Assembly (NCBI GenBank): GCA_947377425.1
Contig: CANCFZ010000003.1
Span: forward strand, 1 to 32,537
Direction: 5' to 3'
DNA from: Flavobacteriaceae bacterium
GTDB taxonomy: Bacteria > Bacteroidota > Bacteroidia > Flavobacteriales > Flavobacteriaceae
DNA: 32,537 nt
In this document: positions 16,780 through 25,575 of the stretch, piece after piece
Layout of the letters: each line of letters begins with the position of its first letter
Position numbering within the stretch: position 1 is the first letter of the stretch
Notes under the pieces: generated by a model
Databases searched by the model: none
What the model saw: only the letters and a program-made list of their open reading frames with translations
What the model was told of the DNA's origin: nothing
Position numbers and translations under genes: made by a program

Positions 16780-17295
16780 TTAATAATCAAATCGTTCGAT
16801 AATAGCATTGAATTCATATTTATTCATCCATTTTTGCTTTATAGTTTCATCTTTTATAGCCACTACTCTACTTTTGAAATCCTCCAAAATACCTTTTTCA
16901 ATCATAAAACTAATTGCTTGTTCAAACGAATTGAGCATACTTTTATAAAAAGCTTGACTATTTATTTGCTTTTCGGATGATAATGCTTGTGCAATTTCAA
17001 TATTGTAAAGCATAACATCTACAATAATAAATGAATCAACTCCAAGTGAAATGAAATGTTTGATGAATTTTTGAGCTACCGAACGCCGCATTTTTGGCTT
17101 TTTCCCTCGAATTGGGAAAAACTCATTGGATATTTTAAGTTTAGCATCTTTTACCAAATTTCGTTCATTTGGATTAAAAACAAAATCATAATAGACTTTT
17201 ACATCTTTAAATTTATCGTACAACTCAATTAATTGCTCTTCAAGTTGGCTTTTATTTAATTCGGATAAATATTTTTTTAAATCTCGTTTACTCAT
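16780..17295 (-). CDS. DUF6155 family protein
   Basis: A 171-residue soluble protein, mostly helical and rich in Lys. It matches the DUF6155 pattern as I remember it: start MSKRDLKKYLSEL, then VKVYYDFVFNPNE, the basic KKPKMRRSVAQKFIKHF and LGVDSFIIVDVMLYNIEIAQ. No catalytic motif is visible. It is divergent from the DUF3817/MscS genes and lies 75 bp upstream of the helicase on the same strand, but its own promoter (17314-17321) and that of the helicase make a functional link uncertain. Function unknown. Confidence 0.8.
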   Translation of the reverse strand: MSKRDLKKYLSELNKSQLEEQLIELYDKFKDVKVYYDFVFNPNERNLVKDAKLKISNEFFPIRGKKPKMRRSVAQKFIKHFISLGVDSFIIVDVMLYNIEIAQALSSEKQINSQAFYKSMLNSFEQAISFMIEKGILEDFKSRVVAIKDETIKQKWMNKYEFNAIIERFDY

Positions 17296-17313
17296 ATAAA
17301 TGCTAAATTATTG

Positions 17314-17321
17314 CAAAAGTA
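17314..17321 (-). promoter_or_regulatory. -7 promoter element TACTTTTG of the DUF6155 gene
   Basis: The minus strand reads TACTTTTG, a perfect TAnnTTTG, 18 bp before the ATG at 17295. It is part of a 66-87 bp divergent promoter region shared with the DUF3817 gene. Confidence 0.45.
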
Positions 17322-17356
17322 ACGCACTTTGTAGATTTAATATTAAGGTTATTACT

Positions 17357-17364
17357 TAATTTTG
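17357..17364 (+). promoter_or_regulatory. -7 promoter element TAATTTTG of the DUF3817-mscS operon
   Basis: TAATTTTG is a perfect TAnnTTTG, 18 bp before the ATG at 17383. A TTTG at 17328-17331 lies 25 bp upstream, a little far for a -33 element. Its position rules out a TTG start codon at 17362, which would sit inside the promoter. Confidence 0.45.
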
Positions 17365-17382
17365 CATTTCAAAACAAAGACA

Positions 17383-17667
17383 ATGACAAAGATTTTTAAG
17401 GTTACAGCTATTTTAGAAGGATTTTCGTATTTAATTTTACTTTCAAACATGTTATTTATAAAGCCGAATAATATGGTTTTATATAAAACACTGCTTTTTC
17501 CAATAGGAATGACACACGGAATTCTTTTTATTGCTTATCTTTATTTGGCATTTATGATTAAGGAAAAGCAAAATTGGAGTATTAAAGATTTGGCGATAGT
17601 TTTATTAGGTTCGTTAATTCCATTTGGAGCTTTTTTTATAGAAAAGAAATATATGAAAAATGCATAA
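17383..17667 (+). CDS. DUF3817 membrane protein
   Basis: A 94-residue inner-membrane protein with three predicted helices, matching DUF3817: an N-terminal KVTAILEGFSYLILL, a central PIGMTHGILFIAYLYLA and a C-terminal helix ending in a basic patch (EKKYMKNA). I start it at the ATG at 17383; an upstream in-frame TTG at 17362 falls in the -7 promoter element. Its stop overlaps the start of the MscS channel gene by 8 bp, so the two are co-translated. In other proteins this domain is found near membrane transport genes; its function is not established. Confidence 0.87.
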   Translation: MTKIFKVTAILEGFSYLILLSNMLFIKPNNMVLYKTLLFPIGMTHGILFIAYLYLAFMIKEKQNWSIKDLAIVLLGSLIPFGAFFIEKKYMKNA

Positions 17668-18919
17668 TATTTTAGAGAAATTATTTGGTTGGTTATATCC
17701 CTTGTTGCGAAAAATTTATTTTGGCGAAACATTGGCTTCTTATATAAGTTTGATTCTTAATATAATCATTTTATGCTTTTTAGCTTATATTACATATATT
17801 GTATTTAGATTAATATTAGTAACAATACTTGCAATTATTGCCAAGAAAACCAAAACTAATTTTGATGATTTATTGGTTTCAAATCAAACCGCCAAATACA
17901 TCGCCCATTTAATTCCATTTGTATTTATTTATAAATCGGTTCCAGTTATTTTAGAACATTATGTTTATTGGGAATCGATGTTTGGCAAATTAGTTGGAAT
18001 TTATATCATTTTATTATCGCTTTGGATAATACGAAGTGTTTTAAAAGCGATTAGAGATTATCTAAAAGAACAACCTCGATTTAGTGATAAGCCAATAGAT
18101 AGTTACATTCAAGTAATTATGATTGTGCTCTGGATATATGGCGTTGGCGTAATTATTTCTAAACTATTTGATATTGACAAAAACACTTTGTTAGGAACTT
18201 TAGGTGCAATTTCGGCTATTGTAATTTTGATTTTTAGAGATACTATTTTAGGATTTGTAGCCAGTGTTCAAGTTTCGTTAAATGATATGGTTCGAATTGG
18301 AGATTGGATTACATTTGATAAATATGGTGCAGATGGTGATGTTATTGAAATTAATTTGGCAACTGTAAAAGTCAGAAATTTTGATAACACAACTACTACA
18401 ATCCCAACTTACAGCTTAATTTCTGATTCGTTTAGAAATTGGCGTGGAATGTTGGATTCAGACGGACGAAGAATTAAAAGACATATTTTGGTTAAAGCTA
18501 AAAGTATCCGATTTTTAACTGATGATGAATTGCAGAAAATGAAAAAAATTCAATTGATTTCTGATTATATTGATATAAGACAAACTGAAATTAGTAAATA
18601 TAACAAAACTTATAATGTTGACAAGGAACTAGCCATAAATGGAAGAAATATGACAAACTTTGGTTTGTTTAGAAAATACATAACTAATTACTTGGAAAAC
18701 TATCCAGGTTTAAATAAGAATATGATTCTACTTTGTCGACAATTACAACCAACTGCACAGGGAATTCCATTAGAAATCTATGCGTTTTCAAAAGATCAAC
18801 GATTTGAACAATACGAATATATTATGGCTGATATTTTTGACCATATTATTGCTTCAATAGCCTACTTTGATTTAGAACTTTATGAAATGCCTTCTGATAA
18901 AAGTAACTTTTTAGGTTAG
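17660..18919 (+). CDS. mechanosensitive ion channel, MscS superfamily (YbdG-like)
   Basis: A 419-residue inner-membrane channel that should open under membrane tension in hypo-osmotic shock. Several helices precede the conserved pore helix and beta domain: LGTLGAISAIVILIFRDTIL (about 178-197), then SLNDMVRIGDWI and GADGDVIEINLATVKVRNFD. The length and these motifs match the Escherichia coli YbdG (MscM) subgroup closely, rather than short MscS. The C-terminal 150 residues are cytoplasmic. It overlaps DUF3817 by 8 bp upstream. At its 3' end its stop codon overlaps that of the convergent thioesterase gene by 4 bp, so there is no room for a terminator between them. Confidence 0.93.
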   Translation: MHNILEKLFGWLYPLLRKIYFGETLASYISLILNIIILCFLAYITYIVFRLILVTILAIIAKKTKTNFDDLLVSNQTAKYIAHLIPFVFIYKSVPVILEHYVYWESMFGKLVGIYIILLSLWIIRSVLKAIRDYLKEQPRFSDKPIDSYIQVIMIVLWIYGVGVIISKLFDIDKNTLLGTLGAISAIVILIFRDTILGFVASVQVSLNDMVRIGDWITFDKYGADGDVIEINLATVKVRNFDNTTTTIPTYSLISDSFRNWRGMLDSDGRRIKRHILVKAKSIRFLTDDELQKMKKIQLISDYIDIRQTEISKYNKTYNVDKELAINGRNMTNFGLFRKYITNYLENYPGLNKNMILLCRQLQPTAQGIPLEIYAFSKDQRFEQYEYIMADIFDHIIASIAYFDLELYEMPSDKSNFLG

Positions 18920-19308
18920 CTTTTTTTCAATCGGTCTTCGATATATTCAATTTTTGTTTTTCCATGAGGATGTGGTTTTCCTTCTAAACCAACACTTACC
19001 ATTGTAATAGTATCAATTGTAATAATAGTTTCTTTGGTCATCATGTTTCTAACTTCACACATTAGTGTTAAAGATGTAGTTCCGAATTTGATAACATCAA
19101 TTCCAATTTCAACAATATCACCTTGTTTTGCTGAACTTCTAAAGTTGATTTCAGACATGTGCTTGGTTACGATTCTAGGGCTTTCTAATTGTATTATAGC
19201 ATAAAGTGCAATTTCTTCATCAATCCATGCTAATAAACGACCACCAAATAAAGTGCTATTCGGATTCAAATCTTCGGGTTTAACCCATTTTCTAGTATGA
19301 AATCTCAT
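18916..19308 (-). CDS. acyl-CoA thioesterase (hotdog fold)
   Basis: A 130-residue hotdog-fold thioesterase, likely hydrolysing acyl-CoA to free acid and CoA in the cytoplasm. Seen are the FGGRLLAWIDEEIALYA helix with the catalytic Asp and the following strands (TKHMSEINFRSSAKQGDIVEIG) that build the CoA site, as in the YciA/BACH group. The C-terminus is short and basic. It is transcribed alone on the minus strand, convergent with mscS and overlapping its stop by 4 bp; a -7 element lies at 19332-19339. Chain-length preference cannot be read from the sequence. Confidence 0.92.
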   Translation of the reverse strand: MRFHTRKWVKPEDLNPNSTLFGGRLLAWIDEEIALYAIIQLESPRIVTKHMSEINFRSSAKQGDIVEIGIDVIKFGTTSLTLMCEVRNMMTKETIITIDTITMVSVGLEGKPHPHGKTKIEYIEDRLKKS

Positions 19309-19331
19309 TTTGTTTTGTTTTTTTTATACAG

Positions 19332-19339
19332 CAAATTTA
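19332..19339 (-). promoter_or_regulatory. -7 promoter element TAAATTTG of the thioesterase gene
   Basis: The minus strand reads TAAATTTG, a perfect TAnnTTTG, 23 bp before the ATG at 19308. No clear -33 TTG is seen. Confidence 0.45.
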
Positions 19340-19411
19340 ATGATTTCATAGTAGACCGATGATAATTTTTGAAAAGCATTAATAAAAATAAGGTTTTTAT
19401 CTCTCAAAAAG

Positions 19412-19441
19412 TTGGTAATTTGTTGTAAACTATTATATTTG
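19412..19441 (+). promoter_or_regulatory. complete Bacteroidota-type promoter of the ompA-like gene
   Basis: TTG at 19412-19414 and TATATTTG at 19434-19441 are separated by 19 bp, the classic TTG-N(17-23)-TAnnTTTG arrangement. It lies 36 bp before the ATG at 19478. This shows the longer open frame beginning at 19412 is not the real start. Confidence 0.7.
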
Positions 19442-19477
19442 CACATAATTATACATAATTTAACTTATTATTATAAA

Positions 19478-20812
19478 ATGAAAAAAATTACATTATTGTC
19501 TTTATTGTTGATTTCTGCAATTTCAACCAATGCACAAGATAAAAAAGAAGAAGATAAAAATTCCTCAGAATATAATAAATGGACGGTTGAAGCTACTGTT
19601 GGTCAAGGCAAAGGAGTAAAACCTTATATGACTGGATATTTTTCTAGTGATTCTCGTACTTTTTTTGGGAAACCTCAAGCCAATAGCCTTTCATTAGCTG
19701 GAAGATATATGTTTGGCCCTAAATTTGGTATTAAATTAGCGTTTCATTATGAAGATTTAAAAAACATTAAGAATAATGAAAGTCTACCATTTGAAATGCA
19801 AATGATGGGTATTTCTTTTCAAGGTGTAGTTAATCTTAATAGATTATTTGGAATTGAAGATAATTTGAAAAAATTCGGACTTTTAGGTCATGCAGGTATT
19901 AAGGTAGATAGAATGACATCTAAAACTGAAAATCCAACTGTAACCTATAATGTTCCTTATTCTAATCATAACTATGGAAGAACAGAATATAATGGTGGTT
20001 TGGTTTTAGGAGTTTCTCCACAATACCGTTTTTCAAAAAAAATGGCTGTTTTGTTAGATGTTACTATCCAAAATAATTTTAGACAACATTTTAATTGGGA
20101 TGGTTCATATTCAGTAGAATCTAATAATTTGAATGGTCAAATGGTTACTACATCATTAGGTTTAACTTATTCATTAGGTAAAGCAGAGATGCATGGAGAC
20201 TGGGCTGTTATTAAAGATGAAAATCTTAAAAAAATAGAAGCATTAGACAAAAAAATAGGTGATATTGAAACACAAATGAATGATACTGATAAAGACGGAG
20301 TACCCGATTATCTTGATCAAGAAAATAATTCAGTTGCTGGTGTAGCCGTTGATACAAGAGGTAGAATGGTTGACATGAACAGAAATGGTGTTCCAGATGA
20401 ATTAGAGAGATATGTTGAAAAATCTACTAAAGAGACTGTTGAAAAATCTAAAGAAGATGCCGTATTACGTTTAGTTAATGAAGGTTATGTTTGTGCTTAT
20501 TATAAAAGCGGTAAAACTGAAGCAACAGATTCTTCTACTGAGGGTATTGACTTTATGTTAAACTTCTTGAGAAATCACCCAGGAACGATAATTGATATTA
20601 TTGGACATGCAGATGAATTAGGTAAAACTGAAACTAATAACGCATTAGCACTGAAAAGAGCTGAAAATGTTAAAAACATCTTAGTTAAAGCTGGTATTGA
20701 TCCTTCTAGACTAAATACAGTTTCACAAGGTGAAGATACTAGTGTTGCTCCAGATTCAGAAGGTGCTAGAAGACTAGTTCGAAAAGTAACTTTCAGAGTT
20801 GTAAATAATTAA
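19478..20812 (+). CDS. OmpA family outer-membrane protein
   Basis: A 444-residue outer-membrane protein, probably abundant and linking the membrane to peptidoglycan. Signal peptide 1-20 (STNAQ), an eight-strand-type barrel (about 33-235), a linker with thrombospondin-type-3-like calcium motifs (DTDKDGVPDYLD, 269-280, and DMNRNGVPDELE, 299-310), and a C-terminal OmpA domain (about 335-444) with Asp379 and Arg394 at the peptidoglycan-binding positions (IGHADELG and LALKRAENVKNIL). I start at the ATG at 19478: it opens a canonical signal peptide and follows the promoter at 19412-19441. It is monocistronic, with a strong terminator. Confidence 0.95.
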   Translation: MKKITLLSLLLISAISTNAQDKKEEDKNSSEYNKWTVEATVGQGKGVKPYMTGYFSSDSRTFFGKPQANSLSLAGRYMFGPKFGIKLAFHYEDLKNIKNNESLPFEMQMMGISFQGVVNLNRLFGIEDNLKKFGLLGHAGIKVDRMTSKTENPTVTYNVPYSNHNYGRTEYNGGLVLGVSPQYRFSKKMAVLLDVTIQNNFRQHFNWDGSYSVESNNLNGQMVTTSLGLTYSLGKAEMHGDWAVIKDENLKKIEALDKKIGDIETQMNDTDKDGVPDYLDQENNSVAGVAVDTRGRMVDMNRNGVPDELERYVEKSTKETVEKSKEDAVLRLVNEGYVCAYYKSGKTEATDSSTEGIDFMLNFLRNHPGTIIDIIGHADELGKTETNNALALKRAENVKNILVKAGIDPSRLNTVSQGEDTSVAPDSEGARRLVRKVTFRVVNN

Positions 20813-20827
20813 CAACTATTTCTTAAT

Positions 20828-20876
20828 ACATAAAAAAAGTGCCTCTGTAAAAAATACAGAGGCACTTTTTTTATGT
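20828..20876. terminator. strong intrinsic terminator after the ompA-like gene
   Basis: A perfect 22-bp stem (20828-20849 with 20855-20876, core AGTGCCTCTGTA) around a 5-nt A loop, with seven T on the 3' side, 16 bp beyond the stop. It works in both directions in principle, and the next minus-strand gene ends 225 bp away. The remaining stretch 20877-21100 shows no gene I can support. Confidence 0.9.
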
Positions 20877-21100
20877 CATTAAATTAAAAAGACCAGAATA
20901 CATTTATTAAAATTTAGAGGAGTGAGGAAATTGGATTAGTTTCTTATCAATCTTTACAAGAGGATATATTACAACTTATTTGGATAAGTAAAGGATTTGG
21001 TAATACAACACAAGTGTTATTTATATTTAGTATATAAATAGATACTGAACGCATTAATACCTATCTATGGCTGACCTTTTTATTTCTACTAATATATATA

Positions 21101-22969
21101 TTACAATCTAAAAATAAAACTCTCACTTCCTTTAATACTCACTTTTATAATTCCTACTCCATCTGCAATATATAGCGTTGTAGTACTGCCATACAATTGA
21201 TCTTTAACGCTGTAAATACCATCGTGTAAATGCCATTTGGAAACTAAATCACTAGGCAGTTTTAAATCAAATGTACTGCTGTGGTCGGGTGAAAAATTGG
21301 CAACTACAATCAGCTTTTCTGTAGCTGACCAGCGAACATACGAATACAGTTTTTCATCATAGTTAGTGGTTTCTTGCCTGTTGATGCCTTGTATCTCTTG
21401 GAATTGTCCCATAAGGGCATCACTCTTTAACGAAAAGTTCAATAATCGTTTGTAAAAATCACGCAAGTCTTTTTCTGATTGCGATAATTGTCCACCGTCA
21501 AACTTTCCACCATTCATCCAGCGTTGGTGATTAGGTACACCCACATAATCAAATATTGATGTTCTAGAATGCATTCCGAACCCTCCATTTTCATTTCCCG
21601 CCTCTCCTACTTCTTGTCCAAAATATATCATGGTTGGTGATGAACTTATTGTAGTAGAAACTACCATTAGTGGTTTTCCTTTTTCGCCACTTCCTGCAAA
21701 CTCAGGACTAGCCAAACGTTGCTCATCGTGGTTGTCTAAAAAGTGAAGCATGTTTTTAGCAATATCTACATTTCGATACTGAATATCTGAAAGCCCATCA
21801 GGAACCGTTTTTCCTTGCATAACGGCTTTTAAATGGTCGTAGGTTTCAACTTTATCATACAAATAATCCATTTTACCTTTAAAGATATAATTTCTATACT
21901 CGTTTGGATTATAAACTTCTGCCATCAAAAAAGCATCTGGATTTTTCATTTTTATAGCCGAATTCATATAGCTCCAAAATTCATAAGGTACCATTTCTGC
22001 CATATCATAACGAAAACCATCAACGCCTTTAGTGGTCCAATACAAAGCAATATCTCTAAATTTTTTCCATGAACTTGGAACATCTTTATTTTTCCAAAAA
22101 TCAAAATGCTCTTTATATGATTTTTTATCAAAACCTTCTGGTAACTCCGGAAAATCTTTTGAACCATCAGGTCGAATTCCGTAATTCACTTTCACAGTTT
22201 CATACCAATCATTGATGTCTGGTTTTGCTAATCGTGAACCATTTCCTGTCCATTTTGCAGGATTTTCATCAAATGTTCCATCAATTAATGAGTTTTTTTC
22301 ACCGTTTAATGGTTTGTAACTTTCCGATGTTGGAACTTGAAAATGTTGTCCTGGAATGTAATAAAAGTTATTATTTCGAGCATATTCTACAGAAGTGTTA
22401 TCATCGGCACCAAAATCATTGAACTCATTAGGATTTGACAAACTAATATATTTACGAGCAATATGATTGGGAACAATATCAATAATAACTTTTAATCCAT
22501 TTTTGTGTGTTCGAGCAATTAATGCTTCAAATTCTTCCAACCGCTTTGCGGGATTGACAGCTAAATCTGGATTGACATTGTAATAATCTTTCACGGCATA
22601 AGGTGAACCTGCACGACCTTTTACTACTTCTGGATCATCGTTTGAAATTCCATATTTTGTATAATCATTTATCAAAGCATGATGCGGAACACCTGTGTAC
22701 CAAATATGTGTAATACCAAGATTCTTGATTTCGGTTAAGGCTTTGTCCGTAAAATCATTGAACTTCCCTACTCCATTTTCTTCAATAGTTCCCCAAGGTT
22801 TGTTGGTAGTGTTTTTATTTCCGAATAATCTTGTAAAAACTTGATAGACTACTTTTTTCTTTTCCACAATGGTAGCTTTTTTAGTATTGGTGTTAAACTT
22901 ATGTTTTTTTACTTGTGCATTTGCCGAAAGTGATAATCCAAGAACAGCAAGCAATAAGATTTTTTTCAT
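21101..22969 (-). CDS. secreted GH13 alpha-amylase family protein
   Basis: A 622-residue exported alpha-glucanase-type enzyme, signal peptide 1-19 (SANAQ). All four GH13 regions are present: I DIVPNH (164-169), II GFRYDMAE with nucleophile Asp322, III MAEVY with acid/base Glu351, and IV FLDNHDE with His414 and Asp415. A C-terminal beta domain follows (about 530-622). It should act on starch, maltodextrin or related glucans outside the cytoplasm. It is transcribed alone, divergent from the GH5 gene across a 117-bp promoter region, and there are no susC/susD genes beside it, so it is not part of a typical polysaccharide utilisation locus within this window. Confidence 0.95.
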   Translation of the reverse strand: MKKILLLAVLGLSLSANAQVKKHKFNTNTKKATIVEKKKVVYQVFTRLFGNKNTTNKPWGTIEENGVGKFNDFTDKALTEIKNLGITHIWYTGVPHHALINDYTKYGISNDDPEVVKGRAGSPYAVKDYYNVNPDLAVNPAKRLEEFEALIARTHKNGLKVIIDIVPNHIARKYISLSNPNEFNDFGADDNTSVEYARNNNFYYIPGQHFQVPTSESYKPLNGEKNSLIDGTFDENPAKWTGNGSRLAKPDINDWYETVKVNYGIRPDGSKDFPELPEGFDKKSYKEHFDFWKNKDVPSSWKKFRDIALYWTTKGVDGFRYDMAEMVPYEFWSYMNSAIKMKNPDAFLMAEVYNPNEYRNYIFKGKMDYLYDKVETYDHLKAVMQGKTVPDGLSDIQYRNVDIAKNMLHFLDNHDEQRLASPEFAGSGEKGKPLMVVSTTISSSPTMIYFGQEVGEAGNENGGFGMHSRTSIFDYVGVPNHQRWMNGGKFDGGQLSQSEKDLRDFYKRLLNFSLKSDALMGQFQEIQGINRQETTNYDEKLYSYVRWSATEKLIVVANFSPDHSSTFDLKLPSDLVSKWHLHDGIYSVKDQLYGSTTTLYIADGVGIIKVSIKGSESFIFRL

Positions 22970-22999
22970 AATTAATTATGTTTTAATAACATGATGCAA

Positions 23000-23007
23000 C
23001 AAATATA
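23000..23007 (-). promoter_or_regulatory. -7 promoter element TATATTTG of the GH13 gene
   Basis: The minus strand reads TATATTTG, a perfect TAnnTTTG, 30 bp before the ATG at 22969. It faces away from the GH5 promoter in the same intergenic region. Confidence 0.45.
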
Positions 23008-23031
23008 AAAATTTGCGTAACTGATTTGTTA

Positions 23032-23066
23032 TTTTGACATCATTAATTTTATTATAACTAACTTTG
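23032..23066 (+). promoter_or_regulatory. promoter of the GH5 lipoprotein gene
   Basis: TTTTG (TTG at 23034-23036) and TAACTTTG (23059-23066) are 22 bp apart, fitting TTG-N(17-23)-TAnnTTTG. The -7 element ends 20 bp before the ATG at 23087. Confidence 0.6.
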
Positions 23067-23086
23067 ATAAAACAAGTCATATTAAT

Positions 23087-24115
23087 ATGAAGAAAAAAAT
23101 GCTCATTGTATTTGGAATTACTTTATTAATTACAGTTAAAATTACCATTTCTTGTCAAAAAGAAACCATTCCAACCGAAACAATTCAATCTTTAACTTAT
23201 TCCATTTCTGGGAATAAAATTATTAACCAAAATCAACCCATTCAATTAATTGGTGTTAATGCATTTCATTCATTTAGTGCAGGAAGTAACGACATGAGCA
23301 ATTGGAACATAGATGTTGTTAGAGAATTTATAGGAAACGTAAAAGAAAACCCAATAGATGGAAATCCAATTCAAGACACCAATGGCAGTTATTTACATTC
23401 TTTACAAAAAATTGTAGATGGAAATAGATTGAACAATAAGGTTACTATTCTTTGCGCTTTTGGTTGGGATGGAACAAATGTAAATTTATATACCGGAAAA
23501 AGACCTGCTCAAACTTTTTGGTGGAATGATTATAAAATAAAATTGCAACAATGGGCAACTTTTTTCAAAAATCAACCCGACGTTTGGATTGAAGTTTGGA
23601 ATGAACCCTACAATTATAATAGAACCGATGGATATACTGATGCAATTTGGATGAGTGACATGAACGAATTGACGCAAGTTGTAAGAGCAGCTGGTAACGC
23701 GAACATTATTTTAATTCCATGTTGTGAGCAAGGTCAAGATGAAAGCGTTGTGGTAAATCAAGGAGCAAACTTTTTGAATAATAAGAGCAATATTATATTT
23801 GATATTCATGCTTATGAAAAATGGCTTTTAATAGACGATTCAACCAATCAAAATCGTTTAGAGGTATTGAAACAAAACAATTTACCAATTATTTTTGGAG
23901 AAACCGCACCAATGAATGCAGGAGTATTAATGAATCCACAATCTTTTTTAAATATTCTTTACAATCGTGGATTATCCGTTTGTGCTTGGACATGGAAAAA
24001 TGACGAAACTGATCAAGATGCTTTGTTAACAACAACTGGACTTCTGAATAATATTAACAATAATAATTGGGGATCAATTTATAAAGAATTAACAACAAGA
24101 GTTAGAAATCCGTAA
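23087..24115 (+). CDS. GH5-type glycoside hydrolase, lipoprotein
   Basis: A 342-residue envelope-anchored glycosidase. The N-terminal hydrophobic stretch ends in a lipobox-like TISC with Cys23, so it should be lipidated. The TIM-barrel has the family 5 signatures: GVNAFHSF near the first strand, WNEP with acid/base Glu173 (IEVWNEPYN), DIHAYE for the substrate His/Tyr, and nucleophile Glu272 in FGETAP; a Trp near the end (WTWKND) lines the site. It is short, a bare catalytic domain without a carbohydrate-binding module. Endo-glucanase or mannanase activity is possible. It is divergent from the GH13 gene and transcribed alone. Confidence 0.85.
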   Translation: MKKKMLIVFGITLLITVKITISCQKETIPTETIQSLTYSISGNKIINQNQPIQLIGVNAFHSFSAGSNDMSNWNIDVVREFIGNVKENPIDGNPIQDTNGSYLHSLQKIVDGNRLNNKVTILCAFGWDGTNVNLYTGKRPAQTFWWNDYKIKLQQWATFFKNQPDVWIEVWNEPYNYNRTDGYTDAIWMSDMNELTQVVRAAGNANIILIPCCEQGQDESVVVNQGANFLNNKSNIIFDIHAYEKWLLIDDSTNQNRLEVLKQNNLPIIFGETAPMNAGVLMNPQSFLNILYNRGLSVCAWTWKNDETDQDALLTTTGLLNNINNNNWGSIYKELTTRVRNP

Positions 24116-24160
24116 TAGTATAATTTCTTAATAATATAACACATCTTATCTCTATTTTTA

Positions 24161-24168
24161 TAAATTTG
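24161..24168 (+). promoter_or_regulatory. -7 promoter element TAAATTTG before the aminotransferase gene
   Basis: TAAATTTG is a perfect TAnnTTTG, 108 bp before the ATG at 24277, so the transcript would have a leader of about 100 nt. No -33 TTG is seen. I find no recognisable leader structure. Confidence 0.4.
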
Positions 24169-24276
24169 CCACAGAAGTAAAATCATTAAAAACAAATTTT
24201 ACTTTGAAAATCTATAATTAAGTACTAAAGAAATACTTAAAAAAATCCCTCAAAATTTAGTCTTATTAGCAAAATT

Positions 24277-25470
24277 ATGAATAACGATTTTATAAAATAC
24301 CAAGCGCAGACATCACCATATCCATTGGGAATGGAGGTTTCACATGCAATTGGTTCGTATATTTATGACACCAACAACAAAAAATATTTAGATTTTGTGG
24401 CTGGCGTTTCGGCTTGTTCACTCGGACATCAAAATAAGCGAGTAAATGATGCTATTAAAAATCAATTGGACAAATATTCGCATGTAATGGTTTATGGAGA
24501 ATATTCTCAAAGCCCAGCAGTGCAATACTGCAAATTATTAGTCGAACATTTACCTAAAGAATTAAACAAAGTCTATTTAGTAAACTCCGGAACAGAAGCT
24601 TGTGAAGGTGCATTAAAATTAGTGCGACGAGTTACAGGCAGAAGTCAATTGATTTCGTGTCATAATGCTTATCATGGAAATACAATGGGCTCCATGAGTG
24701 TCATGGGATTTGAAGAACGCAAGCAAGTTTTTCGTCCATTGATTCCTGATGTAGATTTTATAACGTTCAATAACGAAGATGATATTCAAAAAATAACTAC
24801 AAAAACGGCTGGAATCATTCTTGAAAGTATTCAGGGTGGTGCTGGTTTTATTCAACCTGAAAATGATTTTTTAGCCAAAGTAAAAAAACGTTGCGAAGAA
24901 GTTGGTGCCTTAATGATTATTGATGAAATACAACCCGGATTTGGAAGAACTGGAAAATTATTCGGATTTGAAAACTACAATGTAGTCCCTGATGTTATAA
25001 TCATCGGCAAAGGAATGGCTGGCGGAATGCCTGTTGGCGGATTCATTGCTCATGAAAAACACATGGATTTGTTAAGTCATGATCCAAAACTGGGTCACAT
25101 TACAACCTTTGGCGGTCATCCAGTTATTGCTGCGGCATGTTTGGCTACACTGCAAGAAGTATTAGAAAAAGACTACGCCAAACAATCATTAGAGAAAGAA
25201 AAATTATTTCGTGAGCTTTTGGTACATCCTTTGATACAAGAAATTAGAGGAAAAGGATTGATGCTTGCTGCCATGACATCAGATGCAGAAATAACCAATC
25301 AAATTATTTTGCGTTGTCAAGACAAAGGACTAATTCTGTTTTGGTTATTGTTTGAAGGAAAAGCCATCAGAATCACACCACCATTAACAGTTTCGGAAAA
25401 TGAAATTCGTGAAGGTTGTAAGATTATGTTAGAAGTAATGGATGAAGTTCAATTGATAATGAATAATTAA
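24277..25470 (+). CDS. class III PLP-dependent aminotransferase
   Basis: A 397-residue cytoplasmic fold-type I transaminase, of usual length. Family residues: LVNSGTEACEGALKL (phosphate-binding loop, about 101-115), HNAYHGNT (130-136 region), Glu183 and Gln186 in ESIQGGAG, Asp216 in IIDEIQPGFGRTG (stacks on the pyridine nitrogen) and the Schiff-base lysine Lys245 in IIGKGMAGGMPVG. It belongs to the acetylornithine/4-aminobutyrate/ornithine group; annotation pipelines usually call this subgroup an aspartate aminotransferase family protein. The amino donor is not clear from the sequence. It starts a plus-strand run, 105 bp before the TPR gene. Confidence 0.92.
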   Translation: MNNDFIKYQAQTSPYPLGMEVSHAIGSYIYDTNNKKYLDFVAGVSACSLGHQNKRVNDAIKNQLDKYSHVMVYGEYSQSPAVQYCKLLVEHLPKELNKVYLVNSGTEACEGALKLVRRVTGRSQLISCHNAYHGNTMGSMSVMGFEERKQVFRPLIPDVDFITFNNEDDIQKITTKTAGIILESIQGGAGFIQPENDFLAKVKKRCEEVGALMIIDEIQPGFGRTGKLFGFENYNVVPDVIIIGKGMAGGMPVGGFIAHEKHMDLLSHDPKLGHITTFGGHPVIAAACLATLQEVLEKDYAKQSLEKEKLFRELLVHPLIQEIRGKGLMLAAMTSDAEITNQIILRCQDKGLILFWLLFEGKAIRITPPLTVSENEIREGCKIMLEVMDEVQLIMNN

Positions 25471-25575
25471 TAATTGTTTTTCTGTTAATTAAATTGTTCA
25501 AAACAAAAAACATTTTTCCACGTTTGCACGTAAGAGTTAATTATCTTTATTCTGTTTAATTCTAAACAAAAAGCT

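Noticed and set aside
17362..17382. TTG start for the DUF3817 gene
   Set aside because: It falls inside the -7 element TAATTTTG, and the ATG at 17383 begins the conserved sequence.
19412..19477. Longer start for the ompA-like gene adding 22 residues
   Set aside because: The extension lies over the TTG/TATATTTG promoter and would spoil the signal peptide; the ATG at 19478 fits.
20918..21037. A 39-codon open stretch (SEEIGLVSYQSLQ...) in the gap after the ompA-like gene
   Set aside because: It reads like protein but has no start codon, no promoter and no family I recognise. It could be a decayed gene remnant, but chance is as likely at this length.
21833..22422. Open frames opposite the GH13 gene
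   Set aside because: Shadow frames within a strongly supported GH13 coding region; the translations have no domain or start context.
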